A stretch of 49,825 nucleotides of DNA from a virus. The first letter of the stretch is position 1. Every line of letters starts with the position of its first letter. Under the pieces are notes generated by a model that was not told the DNA's origin, did no database searches, and saw only the letters and a list, made by a program, of their open reading frames with translations. A program made the translations under genes and the position numbers. Shown piece after piece: positions 9,801 through 17,823 of this stretch. The stretch is from positions 1 through 49,825 of IMG/VR virus record IMGVR_UViG_3300033388_000805; one strand, 5' to 3'.

Positions 9801-10317
9801 TAAGCAGACTACAAGGGACTACAAGATGATCCGGGAGGGTGACATGGAGGGTGCTATAAGTATGTTCTTTAATACTTGTACCTCAGTTATGGCTAATACA
9901 GCTAAGATAGGTTTCATAGCTGCTACGTTACCCTCAGATGAACGTAAGAAGTACGTAGAGAAAGCCTTGAATCCTGTAGCAATGGCGAACCAGACATTAT
10001 CCTATGTAGGTGCTTTATCTCCTTTAATGGAAGCAGGGAATCTCTTAGGGGATACTATGTTCGGTGACAAATGGGGAGAATATGCTGGAGGTAAGATTTA
10101 TAGGGGTAAAGGATTATCTGGCATGGTCCCAGGTATCAATTATATTAATAACGCCTATAAGGGTGTTACTGGTATAACCACAAGCGCACTAACGGATGCT
10201 GAGTTAACGAAGAGTGAGTACAGAGCTATGTATAGCACGATACCCTTTAGTAATAATTATGCTTCCGATTTCATAAATAACAGAGTAATTACCCCAGCGT
10301 TGTTCGGGGATAAATAA
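6892..10317 (+). CDS. Internal virion protein D (gp16-like)
   Basis: This is the largest core protein, 1141 residues against 1318 in T7, and lies in the gene 16 position between gp15 and the fibre. Its start overlaps the previous stop as TAATG, so the two are translationally coupled. Near residues 145-235 there are two hydrophobic, Ala/Gly-rich segments that could insert in the host membrane. No transglycosylase motif is visible at the N-terminus where T7 gp16 has one, which fits the domain being carried by the preceding gene. In T7 the homologue helps to pull in the leading part of the genome. Confidence 0.75.
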   Translation: MLAELYSNQGNLEAMSSVVQKAGLVSSPEDTNQYTLDELYANGAAKRDAMDAYNEELDNYDDSILKAVYGSFRHSTAFGALTEQAIENVNQDFDPEFNIVDSIDEIKLNGYSKEELEVLSKGRNNEHFASLVEKVNDYKDHKMNLQALGVPLAMASQLLAEVANPINYIPFIGQGAAATLTVKTVLAGAAIQGAFNAGEEALISTVYKDRSTVDYAASFALGVALSGTINAARLGLDRKRITQAATDAKQTKIYAESMLKDKADEGVATAKAGPPPERDYTDSSALRDKDGVLNPEVADDMRAKGYDPDNEVDNWVHRYDTQGLIPRVQKVVQETLKLAGFSQTLAGSPNKHTRALNRVLFEHGEGGTGVHKEHTATLEAHMQHNFVYAKYAKRYEEAKALFTQSGKDTGLTMNDFNTIAFKYIDGGENWKDPRLTEDMIKTLEDFQGVYNTAIGEVTEIAHKAGVSEFKDWQGIDNFLFRRHDPEALYKLTQEFGDDGKAIKELYRKSITNGGWRHYSDKIIQKAGDKYDATVKVWKAKGSKGPEPAKPGYDPKDVEADIEQIANALYNRMINRATTTTADANLLSSANQSILLDTLDDLGLSEAKMKHFKAMLRESGRDVKGDPSKARIQMDMTTTIDINGRTLSMTDLLDTDLSQGFASVGRYWLGRAAMARKGDHLASVADIQKTLNHAAKEGLKAGVDKKVNNQETKIMEQGIRMILGQSAERADTTGAKFMRTIRKMAAASSLGRLGIVQAGETGRMVGAVNAAQRIPMIRDLTKGVLTGKFSTASLKGIEDYVIGDVAFRKFLNHPDFRADDFGEKSGKVDQVFDKLGYYLSQASGWHIMHTMQTKGLINTLDQKWYKEVMDGTMKPTQMRDLGVDNILMADLKRNMKAHATKTEGLTGKKTQWEMNIEKWDPKTRRAYGMMLTRKSNNAIQGIMTGETPMWLNTEIGKFLGQFRTFSVAALSKQTTRDYKMIREGDMEGAISMFFNTCTSVMANTAKIGFIAATLPSDERKKYVEKALNPVAMANQTLSYVGALSPLMEAGNLLGDTMFGDKWGEYAGGKIYRGKGLSGMVPGINYINNAYKGVTGITTSALTDAELTKSEYRAMYSTIPFSNNYASDFINNRVITPALFGDK

Positions 10318-10327
10318 AGGAGATTAT

Positions 10328-13300
10328 ATGGCTTATAGTTATATACAAGTAGTAGGAGACGGTGTAACCTCAGTGTACACCCTAGCGTTATCTGGGCCTT
10401 CACCTGGGTACATATCTCAGGATCATATCTTTGTATCTTATGATGGGATTCTCCAGGATCAATCAGATAGGGAATTCGTCACGGAACAACAGGTAAGACT
10501 CCTGACGGTTCCTGCTGGTGGTACAGTAATTAAGGTATTCAGAGAGTCTGGCATAGAGAACCCCATAGTGAACTTCGAGGGTGGTGCTGCGTTATCCGAG
10601 AGTAACCTAGATTTGAATACCACACAGATGCTTATGTTAGCCCAGGAGGTTGAGGATACAGCCGGGAGTACCACAGAGGAACTCGATGCTGCTGTAATAT
10701 CGGCTGCGGCTAGTGCTACCTCGGCTGCTGCCTCTGCTGTTACCTCGGATGCTTATGCGAATACCGCTGAGGACGTTGAGATAGAAGCCGGGAAGTACTC
10801 TGGTCTGCATTACAGGAATAAGACCCAGGAGCTAGTTGATAGTATCACAGCGACTCCTGGAGATATGCTCAAGAGTGTATACGATACGAATGACTCAGGG
10901 GTAGTAGACTTCGCTGATACAGCTAATGCGTTAGGTGGCGCACAAGCTACAGCTATAACGGCGAACTCAGCGCACGCAGCATCTACGAGTAACCCTCATG
11001 GAGTAGACGCAGATACCGTTAATGCGTTAGCCAAGGATAACACAGACGTATACACACCTACCCTAGATTATCACCCGGCTACGAAGAAGACAGTAGATGA
11101 CGCTGTGATCTCTGCGGGCGCTGGGGATATGACTAAGGTTGTGTACGATACGAACGATGATGGTACAGTAGACTCAGCGGATACCGCAGCGGCCCTCACG
11201 GGTACTCAGGCTACCGCTATCACAGATAATACCGCTAAGGTATCCTATAGTACCGCTGCCTCTGACGCTGTAGCCCTGAATACCGCTAAGGTAACTAATG
11301 CTACGCACACAGGGGATGTCACAGGGAGTACAGTTTTAACTCTGGCTGAAGTTAATGCTAATATAGGATCTTTTACTGCTGCGAATATTACTGTTAACGC
11401 TAAGGGGTTAGTCACTGCTGCTACTGATGGTTCTGGTGGAAGTGGCTCTGGTACTGTGATTGATGTACAGACTTATGGTACAGACACAGCAGCGATTACG
11501 TCTGCCTTTGCAGCAGCAGGACAAGGAGACACAGTACTCTTCTCTAAGGCTGCTGGTGGGTACACTCTGACTTCCCCCGTAACCGCTTCCTTCAATGGTA
11601 TCATCCAGGGTGGTATGAATACAGTAACCTTGTCTGGTACAGGAGGATTCATCCTAAGTGGTACTAAGTTACTCTTTGAGGATTTCTTCCTTAATAGTGC
11701 TGCTACGAATACAGCCTCGATCCCAGCGTGTACTGGTGTATCTGTAACTCAGAGTTATGTTACTGTACAGAACGTGTACATAGATAGATTAGATAAAGGT
11801 ATCGTGGTTACTGGTAACGTAGATCATAATATCAATAACATTAAAATGAGGAATATTAAGACTACTGCTATTGAGTTAGCTAATACTGTTGGTACTACGA
11901 TGTCCGATATTAAATACGACACAGACACAGGGAGTTACTCTAAAGTTCTCCAAGGGTTGCATGTGTACGGTGAGGGTTCTCAGGTATCTGATTGTGACTT
12001 CATTAATGCTGATGTCGGTTTGAAGATTCATGGGAGATCTGTAGGAACAACTGACTGGAACTTCTTTAATACTTGTTTCTTTGACCAGTGTACCTATGCT
12101 GCTTACATCTATAATACCACAACAAGCCAACAAGTCCGTGGGCAGATATTCGATCAATGCTGGTTCGCATCAAGTACTGGTGCTGCTGGGGTGTACATCA
12201 CCGGCCCTGCTGTGGTAGATGGAATTACATTCCAGGGCTGTACCTTTATAAATAACTTCCAGAGTGCAATCTCTCTTAATAGTGTCATAAAGAACCTTGA
12301 TATCAACGGGTGCGTATTCTCAGGGAACTCCGCAGTATCCTCAGGCACGTACTCCACGATTGTATCTAATCGGACTATTGATGGAAGTACTGAGGCCGAT
12401 GCTGCACTCATCAGGAATAACTTCTTTGGTTCCTGGGGTGCCTTAGCGAATAACCAGAATGCTGATATCCAAAGGGGTAACACTGACGCTACTATGTTCA
12501 TTGATGGTAATGTAGCCCTTAGTACAGTGACTACATCGAATGTTATAGCAGGATCTTCTGTTGCTCCTGAGTACGGGGTGAACTTCGGTGGTATCCCTAG
12601 TGCCTCTGGTGGTGGTTCGGGTGATATGACTAAGGCCGTTTATGATACTAATAATGATGGGACTGTGAACTCAGCGCATACTAGTGCTGCCTTGACGGGA
12701 ACCCAGGCTACAGCTATAAGTAGCAATACGTCAGCTAGACATGCCCAGAGCCACACAGTTGCTTCTCATAGTGACACAACGGCTACCGGGAGTGAATTAG
12801 AAGTATTAACTAATGGTAGTACTACCACGTTGCATTACCACTCTGCCCCCTCACATACTATAGCATCCCACAGTGACACAACCGCTACTGGTAGTGAACT
12901 AGAGACTTTAACTAATGGTAGTACAACTGCTTTACACTATCATAGTGCCCCCTCACATTCCCTGAATTCACACACGGCGGCAACTGGTACTGTGGATATG
13001 GGTGGACAGAATCTAGGTAACACGGCTACCGTGAGTAACACAGGGATTATTAATTATAGTTGTGGGTCTGGGTCTACCCATAATTTTTTACATAGTACTT
13101 CCTTAACCGCTTATTTAGCGTCAACCTTGCTTGCTCCCAATAGCGCTAATACAGTAGCTTTAGGTTCTTCTGGTCAGTACTGGAGTGATGTACAGTCCCA
13201 AGTATTCCACCAGAAGGGTGGTGGTTATCTTGATACAATGGATGATTTAGCTGTGATGGCTGAGTTCACCCCTATGACCACTGTAGTGAACTCAGAGGAA

Positions 13301-13621
13301 GTACTCGATCTACATCCTGAGACGGGGACTATGCAGATTGATCTGAACGCCTTACCTGAGTTATTCACTAATAAGGCTACAATTCGTAAGGAGATCCAAA
13401 CTGAGTGCGGCCCGAATGTAACCGAGGAGCATATAGAGATACTCCTGGCTGACCCTAAGAAAGCTGGGCATCTGCTAAGTAGGGATCTGGGTATGTTCGG
13501 GGATCTAACCTCAGGTGCCGTCAGGCAGTTAGACATAGAGATGAAAGAGGTATTTGAACTCCTGATGTCTCGGATAACTACCCTTGAGAATAAACTCAAG
13601 GCCGTTGGGGAATTAATCTAA
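10328..13621 (+). CDS. Tail fibre (T7 gp17-like N-terminus, beta-helix body)
   Basis: Residues 1-110 match the T7 gp17 N-terminal virion-attachment domain (MAYSYIQVVGDG, SYDGILQ, LNLTTQ-like DLNTTQ). An Ala-rich stalk follows. Three loops of the type YDTNxDGxVDxAD occur near residues 184-197, 272-285 and 771-784; the first two have the spacing of calcium-binding EF-hand or dockerin loops. Between them, from about residue 380, lies a VxxYGTD start and Asn-rich rungs typical of a pectate-lyase-like beta-helix. Two 34-residue His-rich repeats follow, then an LGSSGQYW segment and a C-terminal coiled coil (TTLENKL). It should recognise the host surface. ATG at 10328 follows AAGGAG. Confidence 0.85.
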   Translation: MAYSYIQVVGDGVTSVYTLALSGPSPGYISQDHIFVSYDGILQDQSDREFVTEQQVRLLTVPAGGTVIKVFRESGIENPIVNFEGGAALSESNLDLNTTQMLMLAQEVEDTAGSTTEELDAAVISAAASATSAAASAVTSDAYANTAEDVEIEAGKYSGLHYRNKTQELVDSITATPGDMLKSVYDTNDSGVVDFADTANALGGAQATAITANSAHAASTSNPHGVDADTVNALAKDNTDVYTPTLDYHPATKKTVDDAVISAGAGDMTKVVYDTNDDGTVDSADTAAALTGTQATAITDNTAKVSYSTAASDAVALNTAKVTNATHTGDVTGSTVLTLAEVNANIGSFTAANITVNAKGLVTAATDGSGGSGSGTVIDVQTYGTDTAAITSAFAAAGQGDTVLFSKAAGGYTLTSPVTASFNGIIQGGMNTVTLSGTGGFILSGTKLLFEDFFLNSAATNTASIPACTGVSVTQSYVTVQNVYIDRLDKGIVVTGNVDHNINNIKMRNIKTTAIELANTVGTTMSDIKYDTDTGSYSKVLQGLHVYGEGSQVSDCDFINADVGLKIHGRSVGTTDWNFFNTCFFDQCTYAAYIYNTTTSQQVRGQIFDQCWFASSTGAAGVYITGPAVVDGITFQGCTFINNFQSAISLNSVIKNLDINGCVFSGNSAVSSGTYSTIVSNRTIDGSTEADAALIRNNFFGSWGALANNQNADIQRGNTDATMFIDGNVALSTVTTSNVIAGSSVAPEYGVNFGGIPSASGGGSGDMTKAVYDTNNDGTVNSAHTSAALTGTQATAISSNTSARHAQSHTVASHSDTTATGSELEVLTNGSTTTLHYHSAPSHTIASHSDTTATGSELETLTNGSTTALHYHSAPSHSLNSHTAATGTVDMGGQNLGNTATVSNTGIINYSCGSGSTHNFLHSTSLTAYLASTLLAPNSANTVALGSSGQYWSDVQSQVFHQKGGGYLDTMDDLAVMAEFTPMTTVVNSEEVLDLHPETGTMQIDLNALPELFTNKATIRKEIQTECGPNVTEEHIEILLADPKKAGHLLSRDLGMFGDLTSGAVRQLDIEMKEVFELLMSRITTLENKLKAVGELI
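12749..12952 (+). repeat. Two in-frame 102-nt repeats in the tail fibre
   Basis: Two copies (12749-12850 and 12851-12952) encode 34-residue units starting SHTxASHSDTTATGSELE and ending LHYHSAP; a partial third unit starts at 12953. The units differ at only a few residues. Each carries SH..SH and HYH, the kind of HxH clusters that bind metal ions in fibre and needle tips. Confidence 0.85.
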
Positions 13622-13785
13622 TGGATGACCTCTTGGATGTACTAGAGATGTTACTTCACACGAGCTACACAATAGGCGCTGTGGTGCTATCTAATTGGCA
13701 ACCAGTTGGCGCTGGGATACTCATGGTAATGCAAGGAGTGTACCTGTTCTATAAAATTAAACAGAAACGTAAGGAATGCAAGTAG
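13621..13785 (+). CDS. Small membrane protein, probable class II holin
   Basis: This 54-residue protein begins within the fibre stop codon (TAATG), so it is coupled to it. It has an acidic start (MDDLLDVLEM), one or two hydrophobic segments between about residues 15 and 45 and a basic tail (KIKQKRKECK). Its position between fibre and small terminase is that of T7 gene 17.5, the holin (67 residues). Holins release the lysis enzyme by making holes in the inner membrane. It was too short for a 60-residue cutoff. The call rests on topology and place, not on sequence identity. Confidence 0.65.
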   Translation: MDDLLDVLEMLLHTSYTIGAVVLSNWQPVGAGILMVMQGVYLFYKIKQKRKECK

Positions 13786-13794
13786 GAGGATAAT

Positions 13795-14070
13795 ATGTCA
13801 ACAGGAGCAGCCACCGAGGTAACACTCGGTGAACTCCATGCAGGAATTGCAAGGAGACTCAAGATACACGTAGATGATCTAGAGAGTGATCCTAGGTATA
13901 TCCAGATGGCAATCAAGTTCGTCTCTGATAACAAGATCACTTGTGTAATGGATGAGAGGAATGAACTAGGGGCGCTCGATAAATCCCTACAGAAGCGTGA
14001 GAAAAGAAAGTTCGGATCGAACGTAACAGATATAGCCACTAAGATGGCGCAGGAGGCAATCAATGAGTAA
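13795..14070 (+). CDS. Terminase small subunit (T7 gp18-like)
   Basis: The 91-residue product has the length (89 in T7) and position of gp18, which recognises concatemeric DNA for packaging. It has a helical N-terminus (LGELHAGIARRL), an internal IQMAIKFVSDNKI segment and a charged C-terminal helix. It follows AGGAGG with good spacing. In T7 the large subunit follows after two small lysis genes; here it is separated from it by 4.7 kb of other genes. Sequence similarity is only moderate by eye. Confidence 0.65.
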   Translation: MSTGAATEVTLGELHAGIARRLKIHVDDLESDPRYIQMAIKFVSDNKITCVMDERNELGALDKSLQKREKRKFGSNVTDIATKMAQEAINE

Positions 14071-14116
14071 CGTGGAAGTAAACTTAATGAGAGATAAGAA
14101 TTACAGGAAATTATAA
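14063..14116 (+). CDS. 17-residue ORF, possible truncated gene
   Basis: An ATG within the 3' end of the small terminase gene, after AGGAGG, opens a frame of 17 codons that stops immediately before the next gene's ATG. It may be the surviving start of a gene interrupted when the following cassette was acquired; T7 has its spanin genes here. It may equally be only a coupling peptide. No family is recognisable. Confidence 0.3.
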   Translation: MSNVEVNLMRDKNYRKL

Positions 14117-14593
14117 ATGAAAGCCGCAATATTTATAAAGATAAACCCTGGGAAAACATCGAGTGAAGGTGATATCGTTGATATCCTACCTATTGATATT
14201 ACGTCTATAAATTCCTTAAAAAATTACAACAGGATCTTTGATAAACATCTGCTTATTGTTGCTGATTTAATGATCCCATGTGGAGAGAAATTTAACAATT
14301 GGGATATTCAGTGTCACAAATGTCTGGTAAAAAATATGTGTGACAGGATTAAGTATATGGGGGCTATCTTTGATGATGCAACTCTTAAAGTAACTTCAAA
14401 ATATAAATGCAAGATAGACTATAAAACCTTTATTTCCGCCGATTCTCTTACGCTTATAGACGTTGAAAAAAAGACTGCAGAAGATAGAGCCAAATTAGTC
14501 GCTTTGGCATTTAATAATCCAAAAGACACGTCATTTATTATGGACAAAGCCACAACAACAAAGATTGACACAATATCAGCGGAGAAAGGGTAA
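14117..14593 (+). CDS. Hypothetical protein, first gene of the inter-terminase cassette
   Basis: The 158-residue protein begins MKAAIFIKINPGKTSSEGDI, a beta-strand-rich start, and has a Cys cluster around residues 55-75 (CGEKF, CHKC, MCDR) that could bind a metal. I do not recognise the family. Its DNA is visibly richer in A and T and uses more AAA and TTT codons than its neighbours, which suggests acquisition from another source. Its stop overlaps the ATG of the beta-helix protein, so the two probably moved together. Confidence 0.6.
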   Translation: MKAAIFIKINPGKTSSEGDIVDILPIDITSINSLKNYNRIFDKHLLIVADLMIPCGEKFNNWDIQCHKCLVKNMCDRIKYMGAIFDDATLKVTSKYKCKIDYKTFISADSLTLIDVEKKTAEDRAKLVALAFNNPKDTSFIMDKATTTKIDTISAEKG

Positions 14594-15651
14594 TGGCCTG
14601 GAGTCAATTAAGCAACACTGTTGGCCCTGCTGCTGCTTTTGGTGGGTCAAGCGACTATGCCACTCTAAATTTATTCGAGTCTGCATTTGATGGAGAAACT
14701 CCAGGGGGCGGTACTCTAACTGCTTTGTGTCGTGGTGTTGTCTGTACGTCTACGCTGTACTGGCAGGGTTGGCAATCAGGGATGGATAATGACTCTCGTA
14801 TAATCGTCAAAGCTGACGAGGGATACGAGACAGATGGCACTAACGGTGATTCTGCCTCCCCTGACTACAAAGCGATCATAACAACAGATCAGCAGTTAGT
14901 TATGGCATCAAATGCACTCTACATTGATTTTGTTGGACTTGAATTTAATACTGGGTATATTTATGTTCAGCCTGATTCTGGTGGCCCATATCAATTGCAA
15001 GCAGCAAAAAATCTTTTTAGAGATTCCCCAAGTACAGCAGTTAAGGCATCAAGTGTTGGGGTTGATGTTGTCGTCAGAATTGGTGGGAATTTAATCAAGA
15101 ATTGCGGATCGAGTCAATACGAGTCTGCATTAACATTTCTTGATGACTCTATAACCACAAGCCCTGATGTATGTAATAATACCATAGATGGTCAAGGTGG
15201 TACTTATTGGGGTATCAACGAAAACTTAGCGCAAGACGTAACTTTGCGAAATACTGTCATTGTTGACACTGTAGGTACAAATTTTCGTGGTACTGATGAT
15301 GAAGAGAATTGTGCGTCAGAAGACACAAGTGCAAATGGAACAGATTGTATTACGGGCATATCTTTAACCGCTGGTGTTGATTTTACAGACCAACCAAATG
15401 AAGATTACACGATACCAGACGATTCTTCTGAGCTATACCATACTGGTACAACTCAACCAGCGTGGTTCACGGCAATAACTGGTGGGACAGATTTAGCGGG
15501 TAACAATTGGCATACAACAACACCAAGTATTGGGTGTTTTGAGTTTGCAGAGTCAACACAATTGCCTATTAACCTTACAGGGGGTGCTACAATGGGTGCC
15601 ACCTTAACACGCCGGGTATTTTACAATAGAACATTAGAAGGAGCAATATGA
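14593..15651 (+). CDS. Putative beta-helix surface protein
   Basis: This 352-residue protein starts MAWSQLSNTVGPAAAFGG and contains repeated short strands with Asn ladders (VVVRIGGNLIKNCGSS, DVCNNTIDGQGG, VTLRNTVIV) typical of right-handed parallel beta-helices such as pectate lyases and tailspikes. It has no evident signal peptide. It is likely a virion surface or host-binding protein, inferred from the fold and from surrounding structural genes. Its base composition resembles the previous gene more than the phage core. It ends in TRRVFYNRTLEGAI, which could be an attachment segment. Confidence 0.6.
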   Translation: MAWSQLSNTVGPAAAFGGSSDYATLNLFESAFDGETPGGGTLTALCRGVVCTSTLYWQGWQSGMDNDSRIIVKADEGYETDGTNGDSASPDYKAIITTDQQLVMASNALYIDFVGLEFNTGYIYVQPDSGGPYQLQAAKNLFRDSPSTAVKASSVGVDVVVRIGGNLIKNCGSSQYESALTFLDDSITTSPDVCNNTIDGQGGTYWGINENLAQDVTLRNTVIVDTVGTNFRGTDDEENCASEDTSANGTDCITGISLTAGVDFTDQPNEDYTIPDDSSELYHTGTTQPAWFTAITGGTDLAGNNWHTTTPSIGCFEFAESTQLPINLTGGATMGATLTRRVFYNRTLEGAI

Positions 15652-15884
15652 TAGACTTCATTAAACGTCTAATCTTTTGGTTCTGGAACCCCCGATGTAT
15701 ACGAGATGCAACCGGGTGTATTATACCAGACCACAAGAGTAGGAAACACAGTAAGGACCTCCAGGCTAAAATAGACTCTGGAGAAATCATTTTACCTAAG
15801 AAAATACAAGGAGAACCTAGATGCTACAAGGTGTTAACAAAGAAGAATATAGTCCTGAAAAAATCAGGGCAGAAGTTGAAGTAG
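15648..15884 (+). CDS. Small hypothetical protein with N-terminal hydrophobic patch
   Basis: The 78-residue product starts MIDFIKRLIFWFWNPRC, a short aromatic hydrophobic patch that could associate with membrane, and then is strongly basic (KSRKHSKD, KKNIVLKKSGQKLK). It follows GAAGGAGCA, overlaps the previous gene's stop by four bases, and its 3' end overlaps the next gene by 64 nt in another frame. Both frames have good ribosome sites, so both are probably used. Function unknown. Confidence 0.5.
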   Translation: MIDFIKRLIFWFWNPRCIRDATGCIIPDHKSRKHSKDLQAKIDSGEIILPKKIQGEPRCYKVLTKKNIVLKKSGQKLK

Positions 15885-16402
15885 GGATAGTACCTAAAGG
15901 ATGCACAGTAAGCACAGTCCTCGATGCCCTTAGGTGCACTAAGAAACCTAATGTCCTAGAGGTATTCGGGCTGTTATCCCTAAAGAAGACTTCTGGTGGT
16001 GTAACAGAAGACCTCGGATTATGCTCAGTACAGTTAGTAACCACAGCCTTTACGGAGTATCTCGTTAACGCTATGCAGGATTCTAGTACGTACCCTATGG
16101 ATGTATTCCAGTATCATGGGAGTGGTACAGGGGTTACTGCTGAGGCTAATACCCAGACCACCTTAGTTACCGAGGTAGAAACCAGGGACACAGGGACAAC
16201 AGAACAAGGGGCTTCTGCTAATATCTATAAATCCGTTGCTACGCATACGTATGGTTCTACCTTAGCTATTATAGAACACGGGTTATTCTCTGCATCCTCT
16301 GGGGGTACTATGTTAGATAGATCGAGGTTAGCTACAGCGGTGAACGTGGAGGATGATGACGAGATTGAATTCACTTATCTATTAACAGTTAATGCGGAGT
16401 AG
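15821..16402 (+). CDS. Putative structural protein, jelly-roll type
   Basis: The 193-residue product has a region (about residues 70-193) rich in Thr, Ser and Gly with the pattern YHGSGTG, TTLVTEVETRDTGT, EHGLFSASSGGTMLDR and a final FTYLLTVNA. I have seen this pattern in structural proteins of many environmental phages; its exact role is not established to my knowledge. It starts at an ATG after CAAGGAG. It lies among other likely surface proteins, so a decoration or tail-attached role is plausible. Confidence 0.55.
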   Translation: MLQGVNKEEYSPEKIRAEVEVGIVPKGCTVSTVLDALRCTKKPNVLEVFGLLSLKKTSGGVTEDLGLCSVQLVTTAFTEYLVNAMQDSSTYPMDVFQYHGSGTGVTAEANTQTTLVTEVETRDTGTTEQGASANIYKSVATHTYGSTLAIIEHGLFSASSGGTMLDRSRLATAVNVEDDDEIEFTYLLTVNAE

Positions 16403-16405
16403 ACT

Positions 16406-17005
16406 ATGCCCTTCTCTGGAGATATAAATAAAAGTATCTCCTTGCATCGAGTTGTAGATGGTTCTAGTGCTTTCTCCGGGTCATTAGGGGAAAGTTCTAG
16501 TTACCATAAAACGGTACAGGGGAGTACTTCTTTTACTGGTACTGTCACAGATGTATTAATAACCGTATTAACCGTATCCGTTGGGGGTATTCTTTCTTTC
16601 TTAGGGTCACTCGGAGCTAATAATAGTTACCAAAGAACTGTGCAGGGAAATGCCTCTTTTATAGGTAGTGTTACTGATGTATGGTCGGGTAAACTCTACA
16701 GAACCTTAGGGGGAGTATTAGAATTACTCGGCAGCGTTGGGAGTGCTAGCAGTTACAAAGAAGGGGTTCAAGGGGATTTAGCTTTTGTAGGGAGCCTGGA
16801 AGGGGCCTTAGCCGGTAAATCTTTTGAAATAGTCGGTGGTATCTTGTCTTTCTTTGGGAGCGTCGGTAGATCGAGTAGCACCATCCAGGTTCTCTCCGGG
16901 GTACTCGGGAACTTCAAGGGTAAAATAACAATGAAACTAAATGGTACTCTAATAGGCAGACTATTTTTAAAGATAACTCACGCCTTCAAGGTGAATATAG
17001 GATAA
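16406..17005 (+). CDS. Repetitive Gly/Ser-rich structural protein
   Basis: The 199-residue protein consists of about four degenerate repeats of 35-40 residues, each with a GxLSFxGSLG or SFxGSV core followed by SSYxxTVQG. Similar chains of GTLSFSGAL-type repeats occur in tail and decoration proteins of other phages. The regular strands suggest a stacked beta structure. It starts at an ATG three bases after the previous stop with GGAG in front. No catalytic motif is visible. A fibre shaft or capsid decoration are the best guesses. Confidence 0.55.
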   Translation: MPFSGDINKSISLHRVVDGSSAFSGSLGESSSYHKTVQGSTSFTGTVTDVLITVLTVSVGGILSFLGSLGANNSYQRTVQGNASFIGSVTDVWSGKLYRTLGGVLELLGSVGSASSYKEGVQGDLAFVGSLEGALAGKSFEIVGGILSFFGSVGRSSSTIQVLSGVLGNFKGKITMKLNGTLIGRLFLKITHAFKVNIG

Positions 17006-17014
17006 AGGATTAAT

Positions 17015-17278
17015 ATGGAAAGAACTAACGCAATAAATCATGCTTACACTGGAACAACCTCAGCGGTAAAGATTATAGACCCCGATCCGAATAGGGCTTA
17101 CATATGCCTGTACGCAGTATCAGGGGATTGTCAGATAGCCTTTGGTGTAGAAGCCGGGACCGCCTTTGCAGATAATCACATATTATTACCTGAGGGTGTT
17201 ATGTGGGAACCTAGGATAACCCTCACAGAAGAAGTATGGTTCCTCGGGAATACCTCTAAGCTCACTGTGCTGTACTAG
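17015..17278 (+). CDS. Small beta-rich phage protein
   Basis: The 87-residue product alternates hydrophobic and polar residues (SAVKIIDPDPNRAYICLYAV, WFLGNTSKLTVLY), as in a small all-beta sandwich. Such proteins are common next to phage fibre genes and may be structural or accessory. The ATG follows AAGGATT. It is part of a run of closely spaced + strand genes with short gaps and its own ribosome site. The family is not recognised with certainty. Confidence 0.5.
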   Translation: MERTNAINHAYTGTTSAVKIIDPDPNRAYICLYAVSGDCQIAFGVEAGTAFADNHILLPEGVMWEPRITLTEEVWFLGNTSKLTVLY

Positions 17279-17286
17279 GAGGTTAC

Positions 17287-17814
17287 ATGATAACACTAGA
17301 GAATCGAATAGGGGAACCTGGGAGTCCTGCTTCATTAGGGCCTACTGTAATTGGTGAAGAATTTGGTGGTGGTTATTATGCCGGAACAGTCGGTGGTTAT
17401 TATATCATATGCCCTCCGATATCAGGGCAGAATTCAAATATTCAATGGAAAACTACTGACACTGCTACAGCGGGGACGACAAGTTTAGTTGATGGCTACG
17501 CTAATACACAAGCGATGGTTACTGGTGGTATTGAGTTACACCCAGCAGCAAGTTTTTGTATCAACTTAACAATAAACTCATTTTCAGATTGGTACTTCCC
17601 AGCCAAAGATGAGATGGATTTGCTTTATACAAACAAGACCGTCTTAACCTCGGCAGGTGCCGGGAGTTTTAATGATACTGACGCTTACTGGTGTTCTTCT
17701 GCAAGTAGTAGTACTGCTGCGTGGAATATCTATTTTGTGGATGGCTCTTGGGATGATGTTTCTTCTAAACCCAACAGCTATAGCCTAAGGGCCATAAGAA
17801 GAGTAGCAATATAA
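17287..17814 (+). CDS. DUF1566/Lcl-like C-type-lectin-fold protein
   Basis: The 175-residue protein has the pattern of the DUF1566/Lcl group: GGGYYAGTVGGYYII near residue 33, SDWYFPAKDEMDLLYTNK in the middle, then AYWCSSASSSTAAWNIYFVDG and a final SYSLRAIRRVAI. Members of this fold bind ligands at cell surfaces and some phages use C-type-lectin folds as adhesins. Here it is most likely a host-binding tip or decoration. It follows TAGGAGG. I searched by eye for a reverse transcriptase and template repeat, since such folds can be diversified targets, and found none. Confidence 0.6.
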   Translation: MITLENRIGEPGSPASLGPTVIGEEFGGGYYAGTVGGYYIICPPISGQNSNIQWKTTDTATAGTTSLVDGYANTQAMVTGGIELHPAASFCINLTINSFSDWYFPAKDEMDLLYTNKTVLTSAGAGSFNDTDAYWCSSASSSTAAWNIYFVDGSWDDVSSKPNSYSLRAIRRVAI

Positions 17815-17823
17815 GGAGGTACA

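Noticed and set aside
14912-15094. 60-codon + strand ORF inside the beta-helix gene
   Set aside because: It is in a different frame over a well-formed beta-helix coding region and has no ribosome site.
17287-17814. Diversity-generating retroelement
   Set aside because: The target-like fold is present, but I found no reverse transcriptase and no template/variable repeat pair in the window.
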